Positions 45,288 through 53,821 of a stretch of DNA of 64,000 nt are shown here, piece by piece. The DNA comes from Rhizobium leguminosarum (GTDB lineage Bacteria > Pseudomonadota > Alphaproteobacteria > Rhizobiales > Rhizobiaceae). The notes beneath the pieces were generated by a model. It was given only the letters and a program-made list of their open reading frames with translations. It did not search any database and was not told the origin of the DNA. The stretch's first letter is position 1. Every line of letters begins with the position of its first letter. The stretch lies in NCBI RefSeq assembly GCF_002953715.1, contig NZ_CP025016.1:62001-126000 (forward strand). Direction: 5' to 3'. Both the position numbers and the translations under genes were made by a program.

Positions 45288-46076
45288 TCAGCACAACGCC
45301 TTATTCACGCTCATGCCGGAATTACTGGTTTGGAATAAGTCGTTGAGCTTGAACACGACTTCCGTCCTGTTCGTTGCTTTGACCTTTTTCATTATATTGC
45401 GAACATGCACCTTTACCGTGCTTTCTCGCAGATTAAGCTCATAAGCGATAATTTTATTCGCCTTTCCACGTCGGAGCGCCTCCACAACTTCGACCTGACG
45501 ATCCGTGAATATGCCGGAGAGGGGGCGGGCGGTCGAATTGCTCGAGTCCAGCAAGTGACGCATGGCGAACAGGGCGCTTGCAGGCACAAAAATTCCTCCT
45601 GCCACTGACAGCGCGATCAGCTCCATACATACACTGACGCTGACTGAGGCGGGTATGAACCCTTTGGCTCCGTACTCAAGTGCCCTGACGATTTGGCCGA
45701 AATCGTCGCTATCAGCCAATACGATGAGTGGCGTCGATGCGAATTCCGACGAAAGCTTCCGGATTTGCTCCGAAATGGCCGGTTCATCGATCTTCTTGCC
45801 GCCGACGTTCAAGAGGATCGCCGAAAGCGGAGGATATTCGTCGCGCTTCTGCTTCCACTCCTCAATTGATCCAAATGCCAGAATCTGCAAATCCGCCTTT
45901 TGGGCAGCCATGCATTGCGCCAGGCATTGCCGATCGAGTTCACGATTATCGAGAATGACAAGCGAATGCGTTTGTCTTGCCGACAGGGCAAGTGCGTTCG
46001 AATTACTTTCTATCTTGATAGGAAAGGCTAAGTTCTCCTGCCTGAGGTCTAAAGTCGGTATAAGTGCTGAATTCAC
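45288..46076 (-). CDS. LuxR/NarL-type regulator with atypical receiver domain
   Basis: A 262-residue regulator. Residues 38-155 form a receiver-like fold (SLVILDNRELDRQCL; IVLADSDDFGQIVRALEYGAKGFIP). The C-terminal LuxR helix-turn-helix reads FTDRQVEVVEALRRGKANKIIAYELNLRESTVKVHVRNIM. The residue expected to be the phosphorylated Asp is N90 (in AILLNVGG), and no kinase gene is adjacent. It may be phosphorylation-independent. I prefer the GTG at 46076, 8 bases after GGGGAGG, over the GTG at 46097. It lies between the two plus-strand blocks of the exopolysaccharide locus and is its most likely regulator. Confidence 0.88.
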   Translation of the reverse strand: MNSALIPTLDLRQENLAFPIKIESNSNALALSARQTHSLVILDNRELDRQCLAQCMAAQKADLQILAFGSIEEWKQKRDEYPPLSAILLNVGGKKIDEPAISEQIRKLSSEFASTPLIVLADSDDFGQIVRALEYGAKGFIPASVSVSVCMELIALSVAGGIFVPASALFAMRHLLDSSNSTARPLSGIFTDRQVEVVEALRRGKANKIIAYELNLRESTVKVHVRNIMKKVKATNRTEVVFKLNDLFQTSNSGMSVNKALC

Positions 46077-46629
46077 AGCTTCACCCTCCCCTAACACGTT
46101 TACGCTCCTACTACGGCCCGAGTACCAAACCCTCTCAATACGGGGGTTTAGAAAACTCTAAAGTAGGAATCGAATACCACAATTCGCGGAACGTTACAGT
46201 AGCTAATATAGGCTAAGTAGCGCACAACTTCCATCGTAAGGCGGAAATAGCGCGGCAAATCTAAGGTAGACTTATATATTACTAGAAGGTTTGTAGAATA
46301 GTCTCCGCCGTTACACCGCATATTGGGGCGGGCCACTAAATGCATGGAAACAATCGCTGTCTCCGGCGTAGGTTCGGCAACGGGTACGGGAAGTGACCCC
46401 GCCACCAATGTTGGTTGATGCATGAACCAGGGCGTAAGTCGTCATAAGTAGATACGCCTTTAGGTGAATAACCTTAAACGTTTTGTTTCTTTACTCAGAT
46501 GAAGAAAACAACTCTCTTTGGAGTGGAGAGAAATATTGGTCCTGTCGGTATGAAACCTTGGGCGCAATCAAGTGATTGTTTGTTTCAACTGAAAGTCTGG
46601 GCTTGTTCAGGAGTAGGGGCTTTGCAGGG
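46077..46629. promoter_or_regulatory. AT-rich divergent regulatory region
   Basis: About 550 bases of clearly lower GC than the genes on either side lie between the LuxR-type regulator and the amino-sugar operon. No gene is supported. Two inverted repeats stand out: GGCGTA (46431-46436) with TACGCC (46453-46458), and TTTAGGT (46459-46465) with ACCTTAAA (46471-46478), which directly abut. They are candidates for regulator binding upstream of the operon starting at 46630. Confidence 0.5.
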
Positions 46630-47136
46630 ATGATTGCATCAAACGTCAAGCTGGATGACGGCTGCGTCATCCACCATCGAGATCTTGTGAATCTATACGG
46701 CTGCACGATCGGGGCAGGAACGCGCATCGGCACCTTCGTCGAGATTCAGAAGAACGTCATCGTCGGAAAAGACTGCAAGATCTCCAGCCATTCCTTCCTC
46801 TGTGAGGGCGTGACGCTGGAAGACGGCGTGTTCATAGGCCACGGGGTCATGTTTACGAACGACACATACCCGCGCGCCGTCAATGCGGATGGCAGCCTGC
46901 AGACCGAAGCCGACTGGGCTGTCATCCCTACTCTGGTCAAGCGCCACGCGTCGATTGGCAGCAACGCCACCATTCTGCCTGGCGTCATCATCGGAGAAGC
47001 CGCACAGGTCGGCGCCGGCGCGGTTGTAACCAAGGATGTGCCCGACGGCGCCATTGTTGTCGGCGTTCCGGCCAGGATCATCGGTCGCGTTCATGACCGA
47101 TCAGTCAACATGCAAGCGTTGGGAGAAGTGCAATGA
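46630..47136 (+). CDS. hexapeptide-repeat N-acetyltransferase (WbpD/WlbB-like)
   Basis: A 168-residue left-handed beta-helix transferase with repeated [IV]GxGxxI-type hexapeptides (GCTIGAGTRIGTFVEI; NVIVGKDCKISSHSFLCEGV; ASIGSNATILPGVIIGEAAQVGAGAVV). Its content and neighbours match WbpD/WlbB, which acetylates the 3-amino group of UDP-2-acetamido-3-amino-glucuronate. The ATG follows AGTAGGGG; an in-frame ATG 54 bases upstream lacks support. It overlaps the next gene by 4 bases and is the first gene of a six-gene coupled operon. Confidence 0.87.
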   Translation: MIASNVKLDDGCVIHHRDLVNLYGCTIGAGTRIGTFVEIQKNVIVGKDCKISSHSFLCEGVTLEDGVFIGHGVMFTNDTYPRAVNADGSLQTEADWAVIPTLVKRHASIGSNATILPGVIIGEAAQVGAGAVVTKDVPDGAIVVGVPARIIGRVHDRSVNMQALGEVQ

Positions 47137-48170
47137 TCGGTATCGCCGTTGTTGGGTATGGGTACTGGGGTCCGAATCTGGTTCGTAACATCTCGGAAGC
47201 GACCGGCGCGCAGCTCATTTCAGTCTGTGATCTCAATGTCGAACGGTTGGCGGCTGTCAAAAGCCGCTACCCCGCAGTGACGATCACCGCTGATTTCGAG
47301 GAGGTTCTGCGCGATCCGAGAGTGGATGCCATCGCTATCGCGACGCCGGTCTTCACCCATTTCAAGCTCGCAATGCAGGCTATGATGGCCGGAAAGCATG
47401 TCTTCGTCGAAAAGCCGATGGCTTCGACGACGGAGGAAGCCTCGCGGATGGTCGAAGAAGCCGCGCGCCGACGCCTCGTGCTGGCCGTGGATCATACCTT
47501 CGTCCATACCGGCGCCGTCCGCAAGATGCGCGAACTGGTCGAAAGCGGCCTGGGGGACATGTATTACTACGACTCCGTCCGGGTCAATCTGGGGCTCTTC
47601 CAGCACGATGTCAGCGTCATCTGGGATCTCGCGGTGCACGACCTGTCCATCCTGGATCATGTCCTGCAGGAAAGGCCGGTGGCTGTTTCTGCGACGGGCA
47701 TGAGCCATGTACTCGGCGAGCCGGAGAACATCGCCTATCTGACGCTCTTCTTCGAGAGCAAGCTCATTGCACATATCCACGTCAATTGGCTGGCGCCGGT
47801 CAAGGTGCGCCGGACGCTGATCGGCGGCAGCAGCAAGATGATCGTCTATGACGATCTGGAGCCCAGCGAAAAGATCAAGGTCTATGACAAGGGCATCACC
47901 ATGTGCCCCAATTCCGATGCATATGGCGAGAAGGTGCATCAGATGATGGTCGGCTACCGCAGCGGCGACATGTGGGCGCCCAAGCTCGATATGACCGAGG
48001 CGTTGAAACGCGAACTGGATCAGTTCGTCGATTGCATCGAGCAAAATTCGCGGCCCATTACGGATGGCCAAGCCGGGCTGCGGGTCGTTCGCATCCTTGA
48101 AGCCGCAAGCCGATCGCTCGCCCAGCGCGGTCGTATCATCGAGCTTGAAGAGGCGAGGCGCATTGCATGA
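47133..48170 (+). CDS. Gfo/Idh/MocA family sugar-nucleotide oxidoreductase (WbpB/WlbA-like)
   Basis: A 345-residue NAD-dependent dehydrogenase. It opens IAVVGYGYWGPNLVRNI for NAD binding and has the family's EKPMA motif (HVFVEKPMAST), followed by LAVDHTFVHTGAVR and WDLAVHDLSILDHV with the substrate-side histidine. In the Wbp/Wlb pathways this enzyme oxidises the C3 hydroxyl of UDP-GlcNAcA. It lies between the acetyltransferase and aminotransferase genes with 4-base overlaps on both sides, reproducing that three-enzyme set. The UDP-GlcNAc 6-dehydrogenase that would feed it is not in the window. Confidence 0.9.
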   Translation: MIGIAVVGYGYWGPNLVRNISEATGAQLISVCDLNVERLAAVKSRYPAVTITADFEEVLRDPRVDAIAIATPVFTHFKLAMQAMMAGKHVFVEKPMASTTEEASRMVEEAARRRLVLAVDHTFVHTGAVRKMRELVESGLGDMYYYDSVRVNLGLFQHDVSVIWDLAVHDLSILDHVLQERPVAVSATGMSHVLGEPENIAYLTLFFESKLIAHIHVNWLAPVKVRRTLIGGSSKMIVYDDLEPSEKIKVYDKGITMCPNSDAYGEKVHQMMVGYRSGDMWAPKLDMTEALKRELDQFVDCIEQNSRPITDGQAGLRVVRILEAASRSLAQRGRIIELEEARRIA

Positions 48171-49270
48171 TCCCGTTCCTGGACCTCAAGGCACAATATC
48201 AATCCATCAAGAGCGAAATCGACGCCGCCGTGCTCGGTGTCCTGGCCTCGGGGCAATACATACTGGGCGAGGAGGTCGCTCGCCTCGAGCGGGAATTCGC
48301 GGACTATTGCAACGTCAAACATGCGATAGCCGTCAACACCGGGACGAGTGCCCTGCATCTGTCGCTTCTCGCGGCAGGCGTCGGGCCCGGCGACGAAGTC
48401 ATCACGGTGCCTTTTACCTTCGTCGCAACCGTATCTGCGATCTGTTACGCAGGTGCACGACCGGTATTCGTCGATGTCGAGCCTGTGACGCTCACGATGG
48501 ATCCGGCGCAACTCGAAGCAAAGATTACACCCCGAACCAAGGCCATTATTCCCGTCCATCTCTACGGTCAGATGGCGGATATGGACGCGATCAAAGCGAT
48601 TGCTGACCACCACCGGATACCGGTCATCGAGGACGCTTGCCAGGCGCACGGAGCGCAATACAAAGGCGCGCGCGCCGGCAGCATCGGCACATCCGGCTGC
48701 TTCAGCTTCTATCCCGGCAAAAATCTCGGCGCCTGCGGCGAGGGGGGTATCGCCGTCACGAACAGCGACGATCAGGCCAAGACGATGCGCATGCTGCGCG
48801 ACTGGGGTCAGGAACAGCGCTATCACCATCTGCTGAAGGGCTTCAACTACCGCATGGATGCCATTCAGGGCGCGATCCTGCGCATCAAGCTCCAGCATCT
48901 CGAAGCCTGGACCGAAGCGCGGCGCGCCCACGGACGCCGCTACTCGTTGCTGCTTGGCGGTTCGGCGAATCTGAGGGCGCCTGTCGAAATCGCCGACCGG
49001 CGCCACGTCTATCACGTCTATGCTATCAGAAGCCGCGATCGCGACCAGCTTCAGCGCGTACTGAGCGAAGAGGGCATTCAGTCTGGGCTGCACTATCCGA
49101 TCCCAGTTCATCTGCAGAAGGCCCATGCCGACCTTGCTTACAAGGCCGGCGATTTCCCAATCTCGGAAGCCGCCGCACGGGAGGTCCTCTCGCTGCCGAT
49201 CTATCCCGAGATGCCGGCGTGGCACGTCGACCAGGTGGCCGCCGCGCTGGAGAACGCCTATGTCAGCTGA
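48167..49270 (+). CDS. DegT/DnrJ/EryC1-family PLP aminotransferase (WbpE/WlbC-like)
   Basis: A 367-residue sugar aminotransferase. IPFLDLKAQYQSIKSEI is the standard start, NTGTSALHLSLLAAG holds the phosphate-binding cup, and VIEDACQAHGAQYKG the PLP-stacking Asp. The internal aldimine lysine is K185 in FSFYPGKNLGACGEGG. In context it should transaminate the 3-keto product of the upstream oxidoreductase. Both junctions overlap (4 bases and 11 bases), so the three enzymes are made together. Confidence 0.92.
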   Translation: MIPFLDLKAQYQSIKSEIDAAVLGVLASGQYILGEEVARLEREFADYCNVKHAIAVNTGTSALHLSLLAAGVGPGDEVITVPFTFVATVSAICYAGARPVFVDVEPVTLTMDPAQLEAKITPRTKAIIPVHLYGQMADMDAIKAIADHHRIPVIEDACQAHGAQYKGARAGSIGTSGCFSFYPGKNLGACGEGGIAVTNSDDQAKTMRMLRDWGQEQRYHHLLKGFNYRMDAIQGAILRIKLQHLEAWTEARRAHGRRYSLLLGGSANLRAPVEIADRRHVYHVYAIRSRDRDQLQRVLSEEGIQSGLHYPIPVHLQKAHADLAYKAGDFPISEAAAREVLSLPIYPEMPAWHVDQVAAALENAYVS

Positions 49271-49979
49271 TGGTGCGGGCACGGCCCGGATCGTGCAGGC
49301 GGTCCATGGCCGTCATGAAAAGCCGGCGGACCCTGCCTACCAGGCCGGGCTGGCCGAAGAACTCAGGCAGTCATACGGGCACGCTGGCCTGATTGAGCTC
49401 TACGGTCGTTTCGCGACCGGTGACGGTGTCATCGATACTCTGATGCGAAAAGCCATCTGGCAAGCCATCGCGCGGAGCTGTGGCACAGGGTTGCAGGTTG
49501 CAGGCGGCGCCGGTTTCAAACATCCCGAGACGTTCGACATCGGCAATGGGGTGTTCATCGGGGCTCAGGCCTATATCCAGGGTCGCTTCGACGGCCGATG
49601 CAAGATCGGCGATAATGTCTGGATCGGGCCGATGGCCTATTTCGACGCTCGCGATCTCGTGATCGAGGATTCTGTCGGGTGGGGACCTGGCGCCAAGGTA
49701 CTTGGCTCGACCCACACGGCACTGCCCTTGGATGTGCCGATCATTCGCACGGATCTTGAAATCAAGCCGGTACGCATCTGTGCAGAGGCCGACATCGGAA
49801 CGAATGCGACCATTCTTCCCGGCGTGACCATCGGGAAGGGGGCGATCGTCGGAGCGGGGGCAGTTGTCGTTTCCGACGTCGAGCCGTACTCAGTCGCCGC
49901 AGGTGTACCTGCGAAATTCATACGTTGGCGTTCGGATAATGATCCGATGACGAACATGTTGCGTGAGGGAAGATCATGA
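49260..49979 (+). CDS. hexapeptide-repeat acyltransferase (LbH)
   Basis: A 239-residue acyltransferase with a helical N-terminus followed by left-handed beta-helix repeats (FDIGNGVFIGAQAYIQG; CKIGDNVWIGPMAYFDA; ADIGTNATILPGVTIGKGAIVGAGAVVVSDV). The C-terminal VAAGVPAKFI is typical of the WecD/maltose-acetyltransferase group. The chosen ATG overlaps the previous stop by 11 bases; a longer frame upstream runs through the aminotransferase gene and is rejected. It may acetylate an amino sugar or a hydroxyl of the polysaccharide. Confidence 0.87.
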   Translation: MSADGAGTARIVQAVHGRHEKPADPAYQAGLAEELRQSYGHAGLIELYGRFATGDGVIDTLMRKAIWQAIARSCGTGLQVAGGAGFKHPETFDIGNGVFIGAQAYIQGRFDGRCKIGDNVWIGPMAYFDARDLVIEDSVGWGPGAKVLGSTHTALPLDVPIIRTDLEIKPVRICAEADIGTNATILPGVTIGKGAIVGAGAVVVSDVEPYSVAAGVPAKFIRWRSDNDPMTNMLREGRS

Positions 49980-50947
49980 GAGACAAACGGGTGCTCATTA
50001 CCGGCGGTGCCGGTCTGATCGGCTCGCATATTGCCGATCTTGTCGCTTTGGAAAAACCTCGCGAGATCATCGTCCTCGACAATTTCGTGCGCGGGCGCCG
50101 GGACAATCTCAGCTCGGCGATATCAAGCGCGCCTGTTAAGATCATCGACGGAGATATCCGCGACAGAGCGCTTCTGGCAAAAGTCTTCGAAGGCGTCGAC
50201 ATCGTCTTTCATCAGGCCGCCATCCGCATCACGCAATGCGCCGAAGAGCCACGGCTGGCTTTCGATGTCCTTGCGGAGGGCACGTTCAACGTTCTCGAAG
50301 CCGCCGTCAAGGCGGGCGTATCGAAGGTCGTTGCTGCCTCTTCCGCCTCGGTTCTGGGGCTTGCCGAGAATTTTCCAACGACCGAAGAACATCATCCGTA
50401 CAATAACCGGACGATCTACGGCGCGGCGAAAACATTCAACGAGGGGCTGATGCGTAGCTTTGCGGAGATGTACGGCCTGCGCTATGTCGCGCTCCGTTAC
50501 TTCAACGTCTATGGGCCGCGCATGGACGTTTACGGCGCCTATACGGAAGTTCTGATCCGTTGGATGGAACGTCTGGTGGCCGGAATGCCGCCCCTCATCT
50601 ATGGCGATGGTAGCCAGACGATGGACTTCGTCGATGCACGCGACATCGCCCGCGCAAACATTCTGGCCGCCAAAAGCGATGTCACGGACGAAGTGTTCAA
50701 CGTCGCGAGCGGCAAGGAAATAAGCCTGCTGGAACTCGCGAAGATGCTGAGCGACATTATGGGTTCCTCACTCGAACCGCAGCACAAAGAGGCCCGCACA
50801 GTCAACGGCGTAACCCGTCGCCTTGCCGATATCAGCAAGGCCGAACGGCTCCTCGGCTTCAAGGCGGAGATCTCCATGGAGCAAGGGCTTCGTGATCTCG
50901 TTGCCTGGTGGCAAACGCAGACCGACGCAGGGGGGCAGGCAGCATGA
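49976..50947 (+). CDS. NAD-dependent sugar-nucleotide epimerase/dehydratase
   Basis: A 323-residue extended SDR. LITGGAGLIGSHIADL binds NAD, ASSASVLG provides the catalytic serine region and YGAAK the Tyr/Lys pair. LRYFNVYGPRMD and DFVDARDIARANILAA are typical of UDP-sugar 4-epimerases. It could be a UDP-GlcNAc/Glc 4-epimerase or a related keto-sugar former whose product is used by the DegT gene that overlaps it by 4 bases. The exact substrate cannot be set from sequence alone. Confidence 0.88.
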   Translation: MRDKRVLITGGAGLIGSHIADLVALEKPREIIVLDNFVRGRRDNLSSAISSAPVKIIDGDIRDRALLAKVFEGVDIVFHQAAIRITQCAEEPRLAFDVLAEGTFNVLEAAVKAGVSKVVAASSASVLGLAENFPTTEEHHPYNNRTIYGAAKTFNEGLMRSFAEMYGLRYVALRYFNVYGPRMDVYGAYTEVLIRWMERLVAGMPPLIYGDGSQTMDFVDARDIARANILAAKSDVTDEVFNVASGKEISLLELAKMLSDIMGSSLEPQHKEARTVNGVTRRLADISKAERLLGFKAEISMEQGLRDLVAWWQTQTDAGGQAA

Positions 50948-52161
50948 GCTCATCTCAATCCACAATTCCGGTCGCCAAACCGGTCCTCGGGGAGGAAGAG
51001 GCTGAGGCTGCGCGCCGCGTTATTCTGTCGGGATGGGTGACGCAGGGGCCGGAAGTCGCGGCTTTCGAGCGTGAATTCGCTGCCTTTGTGGGCGCCGCGC
51101 ACGCTTGCGCCATGTCCAATTGCACGACCGCGTTGCATCTGGCCCTGAAGGCGGTCGGTGTATCCGCCGGTGATGAAGTCGTCACGGTCAGCCATTCTTT
51201 CATCGCGACCGCAAACGCGGTGCGGTACTGTGATGCGCTGCCTGTCTTTGTCGATGTCGAAGAAGATGGTTACAACATCGAAGCCAGTCTGATCGAAAGG
51301 GCAATCACGCCTCGCACCAGGGCAATTCTCTGCGTGCATCAACTCGGCATGCCTTGCGATCTCCGCGCCATCGTGGAGATCGGCAAGCGCCACCAGATAC
51401 CGGTCATCGAGGATGCAGCCTGTGCGACTGGAAGCGAAATCCTGTGGGACGGCCGTTGGGAAAAGATCGGCAAAGCGCATGGCGACATTGCCTGCTTCTC
51501 CTTCCACCCAAGGAAGGTCGTCACGACGGGCGATGGCGGCATGTTGACGACGGCCAATCCCGAATATGACCGGAAGTTCCGGCTCTGGCGCCAGCATGGC
51601 ATGAGCGTCACCGATGCCGTTCGTCACGGCTCGAAACAGGTCATCTTCGAAGACTATGACGAGTTGGGTTACAATTACCGGATGACCGATCTTCAGGCGG
51701 CCGTCGGACGCGAGCAGTTGCGGCGGCTGCCGGAGCTGGTTGCCCAGCGCAGACTGATTGCCGAGCAATATTGCGAACGTCTGTCGACGATTGCCGGACT
51801 TTCTCTGCCGGCCGAGCCGCGCTGGGCTCGCAGCAATTGGCAGAGCTTCTGTGTGAGATTGCCCGATACGGTCGACCAGCGGGCCGTCATGCAGACCCTG
51901 CTCGATCAGGGTATCTCGACCCGGCGTGGTGTGATGAACATTCATCTGGAGGGAGCCTATTCCGGTGAGAGCTCCCACCGCGCTGCCACGAGCCTGATGC
52001 GAAGCGTATCTGCGCAGCAGCAAACGATAATCCTGCCGCTTTATGCCCAGATGACCGTGTCTGACATGGACCGGGTTGTTGAGGCCCTTCGCGCAGCCCT
52101 TGCGGAAGCGACCGTCGAAGCCGCCAGCGTGCAACGTGCCATGGATATCGCTGTCGCCTGA
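50944..52161 (+). CDS. DegT/DnrJ/EryC1-family PLP aminotransferase
   Basis: A 405-residue second sugar aminotransferase of the operon. It has IPVAKPVLGEEEAEAARRVI at the start, NCTTALHLALKAVGV, VIEDAACATGSEI, and the PLP lysine K191 in FSFHPRKVVTTGDGG. It also has LGYNYRMTDLQAAVG, common to PseC/PglE-type enzymes that make 4-amino sugars. It is clearly distinct from the WbpE-like gene earlier in the operon, so it probably serves another precursor. It is the last gene of the operon, followed by a strong hairpin. Confidence 0.92.
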   Translation: MSSSQSTIPVAKPVLGEEEAEAARRVILSGWVTQGPEVAAFEREFAAFVGAAHACAMSNCTTALHLALKAVGVSAGDEVVTVSHSFIATANAVRYCDALPVFVDVEEDGYNIEASLIERAITPRTRAILCVHQLGMPCDLRAIVEIGKRHQIPVIEDAACATGSEILWDGRWEKIGKAHGDIACFSFHPRKVVTTGDGGMLTTANPEYDRKFRLWRQHGMSVTDAVRHGSKQVIFEDYDELGYNYRMTDLQAAVGREQLRRLPELVAQRRLIAEQYCERLSTIAGLSLPAEPRWARSNWQSFCVRLPDTVDQRAVMQTLLDQGISTRRGVMNIHLEGAYSGESSHRAATSLMRSVSAQQQTIILPLYAQMTVSDMDRVVEALRAALAEATVEAASVQRAMDIAVA

Positions 52162-52183
52162 ACCCGCATTTGCCTGACGTAAC

Positions 52184-52243
52184 AATCAGCATAACGAAGA
52201 ATGCGCGTATCTCCGGATGCGCGCATTCTTCGTTATGCTGATT
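52184..52243. terminator. 24-bp perfect inverted repeat, bidirectional terminator
   Basis: The left arm (52184-52207, beginning AATCAGCATAACG) pairs perfectly with the right arm (52220-52243, ending CGTTATGCTGATT) around a 12-base loop. It sits between convergent genes. The right arm contains the stop codon and last codons of the minus-strand Wzx gene, so the hairpin is shared between coding end and terminator. Confidence 0.88.
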
Positions 52244-53741
52244 TCGTGATCCATCCGCGGATGGTTGCTGGCACCGACTCCGGTGGAAGCAGGTCGATCA
52301 GCATGCGCAGGGAATAGAGCCCGCAGAGAGCGACGGCGGCGAAGCCAATCATCGTCGCCGCCCATAGCGGCAAAATCGAGAACATCAGGAATACCAGTCC
52401 CGATGCGGGCAAGAAAAGCAGCCCGTGTCTGCGATTGGCGGCGGACCAGCGAAAACCGGTCAGCTTCCGCACGATCACATAGATCAGGATGCTGTGCCAG
52501 ACATAGAGGCCAAAAAACGCCATACCGGCTCCTTGCGTACCGAGCAGCGATACGAAGAGCCAGGCAAGCCCTACATGCACGACTGCCGCCGCAACCTCCG
52601 TCCAGAAGAAAATCGCCTGGGTACGCTTCGCCACGACGATGAAACCCATCGGCCAGGAAATAATCCTCAGCATCATTCCAAGGCAGATCCAGCGCAGAAG
52701 ATCGACTGCCCCATGAAATTCCGCCGAATAGAACAGGCTCATCATGAGCGGCGCAAGCGTCAAGGTGCCGAGCAGGCCGGGACCAGCGAGCAGCATGCTG
52801 ATTTCCGCCTGTTCATTGACCAGCCGATTGCATTCGGCATTGTTCTCGGCTGCCGCAGTCAGGCGCGGATAAAAATCCGTTCCCATCGCCTGCAGGATGA
52901 AGCCGGCATAGAGACCGCCAAGGCCCCAGGCCGCCTGGTACAATCCAGCCGCCATGACGCCGCCCTCCTTCAGCACGATGAGCCGGATGGCATAAGCTGC
53001 GCCGAAGGTCAGAAGCCCGCTTGCCATGAAGACGAAGCCGAGCCTGAGCAGTGCCGACACTTCCCGACCGAACTGGCGCGTAGGCATTGGCGAGGGATGC
53101 GGGCAGATCCGCCGGCTGTACCACCAGGTCGGGAGGATTGAGGCAGCCGCAATCACAACGAGGGACGGCGCGATCGCCTGCAGGCCGAACAGATAGATCA
53201 GCGGGATGCTGACAGCTGTGCCGATAAGCCCGGCAAGCACGTTGATACGAGCAAGATCGGCAATGCCGCGCAGGCCCTGGATCAATGCAGTCTGCCCTGC
53301 AGAGACCAGGCGAAAGAAGATTGCCAGCGATAGCAATGCAATGCCACCGGCATGCTGGTAGTCGCCGAAAGTGAAATTTGAGACCGGGAATGCCAACGCG
53401 GCGAGAAGGAGCGCACCAAGCAATCCGAGCACTATCGATATGCGTCTCAGCACTGTTGCTGATCGTGCGATCATTTCTGCGTCGTCGGTGCCCGCAGCTT
53501 CGGCAATCTGGCGCACGCCACTGCTGCCCACGCCAAGCCCGGCAATCGCCTGCGCGATATCGAGGATCGACCCGTAAAGGCCCATCAGTCCCACGCCTTC
53601 CGGCCCGAGCAGAACAGCCATGGCTTTGTTTCTGACAATGCTGAGTGCGACGTTGACCAGCGAAGACCCGCCCATCAACATCGTCGATTTGAGGATCTGG
53701 GTGTAGGTCTGGCTGCTGGGTGGGGTCATGCGCAAAGTCAT
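52233..53741 (-). CDS. Wzx-type polysaccharide flippase (MOP superfamily)
   Basis: A 502-residue integral membrane protein with about 12-14 helices and the typical O-antigen translocase start (STMLMGGSSLVNVALSIVRNKAMAVLLGPEGVGLMGLY). It flips lipid-linked repeat units across the inner membrane for the Wzy polymerase. The ATG follows AGGGGC; a second in-frame ATG four codons later is possible. The stop lies in the right arm of the terminator hairpin. It is 80 bases downstream of the ExoF-like gene on the same strand and probably co-transcribed. Confidence 0.9.
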   Translation of the reverse strand: MTLRMTPPSSQTYTQILKSTMLMGGSSLVNVALSIVRNKAMAVLLGPEGVGLMGLYGSILDIAQAIAGLGVGSSGVRQIAEAAGTDDAEMIARSATVLRRISIVLGLLGALLLAALAFPVSNFTFGDYQHAGGIALLSLAIFFRLVSAGQTALIQGLRGIADLARINVLAGLIGTAVSIPLIYLFGLQAIAPSLVVIAAASILPTWWYSRRICPHPSPMPTRQFGREVSALLRLGFVFMASGLLTFGAAYAIRLIVLKEGGVMAAGLYQAAWGLGGLYAGFILQAMGTDFYPRLTAAAENNAECNRLVNEQAEISMLLAGPGLLGTLTLAPLMMSLFYSAEFHGAVDLLRWICLGMMLRIISWPMGFIVVAKRTQAIFFWTEVAAAVVHVGLAWLFVSLLGTQGAGMAFFGLYVWHSILIYVIVRKLTGFRWSAANRRHGLLFLPASGLVFLMFSILPLWAATMIGFAAVALCGLYSLRMLIDLLPPESVPATIRGWITKSA

Positions 53742-53821
53742 CGGATGCCCCTAGCCGTTTATTCCGTGCTGGCGTTCAATCGCCCGCCGCAGGGTCGATT
53801 GCAGCACATGCATTTTGCGGA

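Noticed and set aside
46148..46423. 91-codon minus-strand frame in the AT-rich intergenic region
   Set aside because: No ribosome site and no family pattern; codon use unlike neighbours; better explained as regulatory DNA.
47220..49282. Two long minus-strand frames opposite the oxidoreductase and aminotransferase genes
   Set aside because: Both are shadows of well-supported enzymes with catalytic residues; no motifs are seen in the antisense products.
50950..52185. 411-codon minus-strand frame opposite the second DegT gene
   Set aside because: Antisense to a gene with an intact PLP site; the translated sequence has no family signature.
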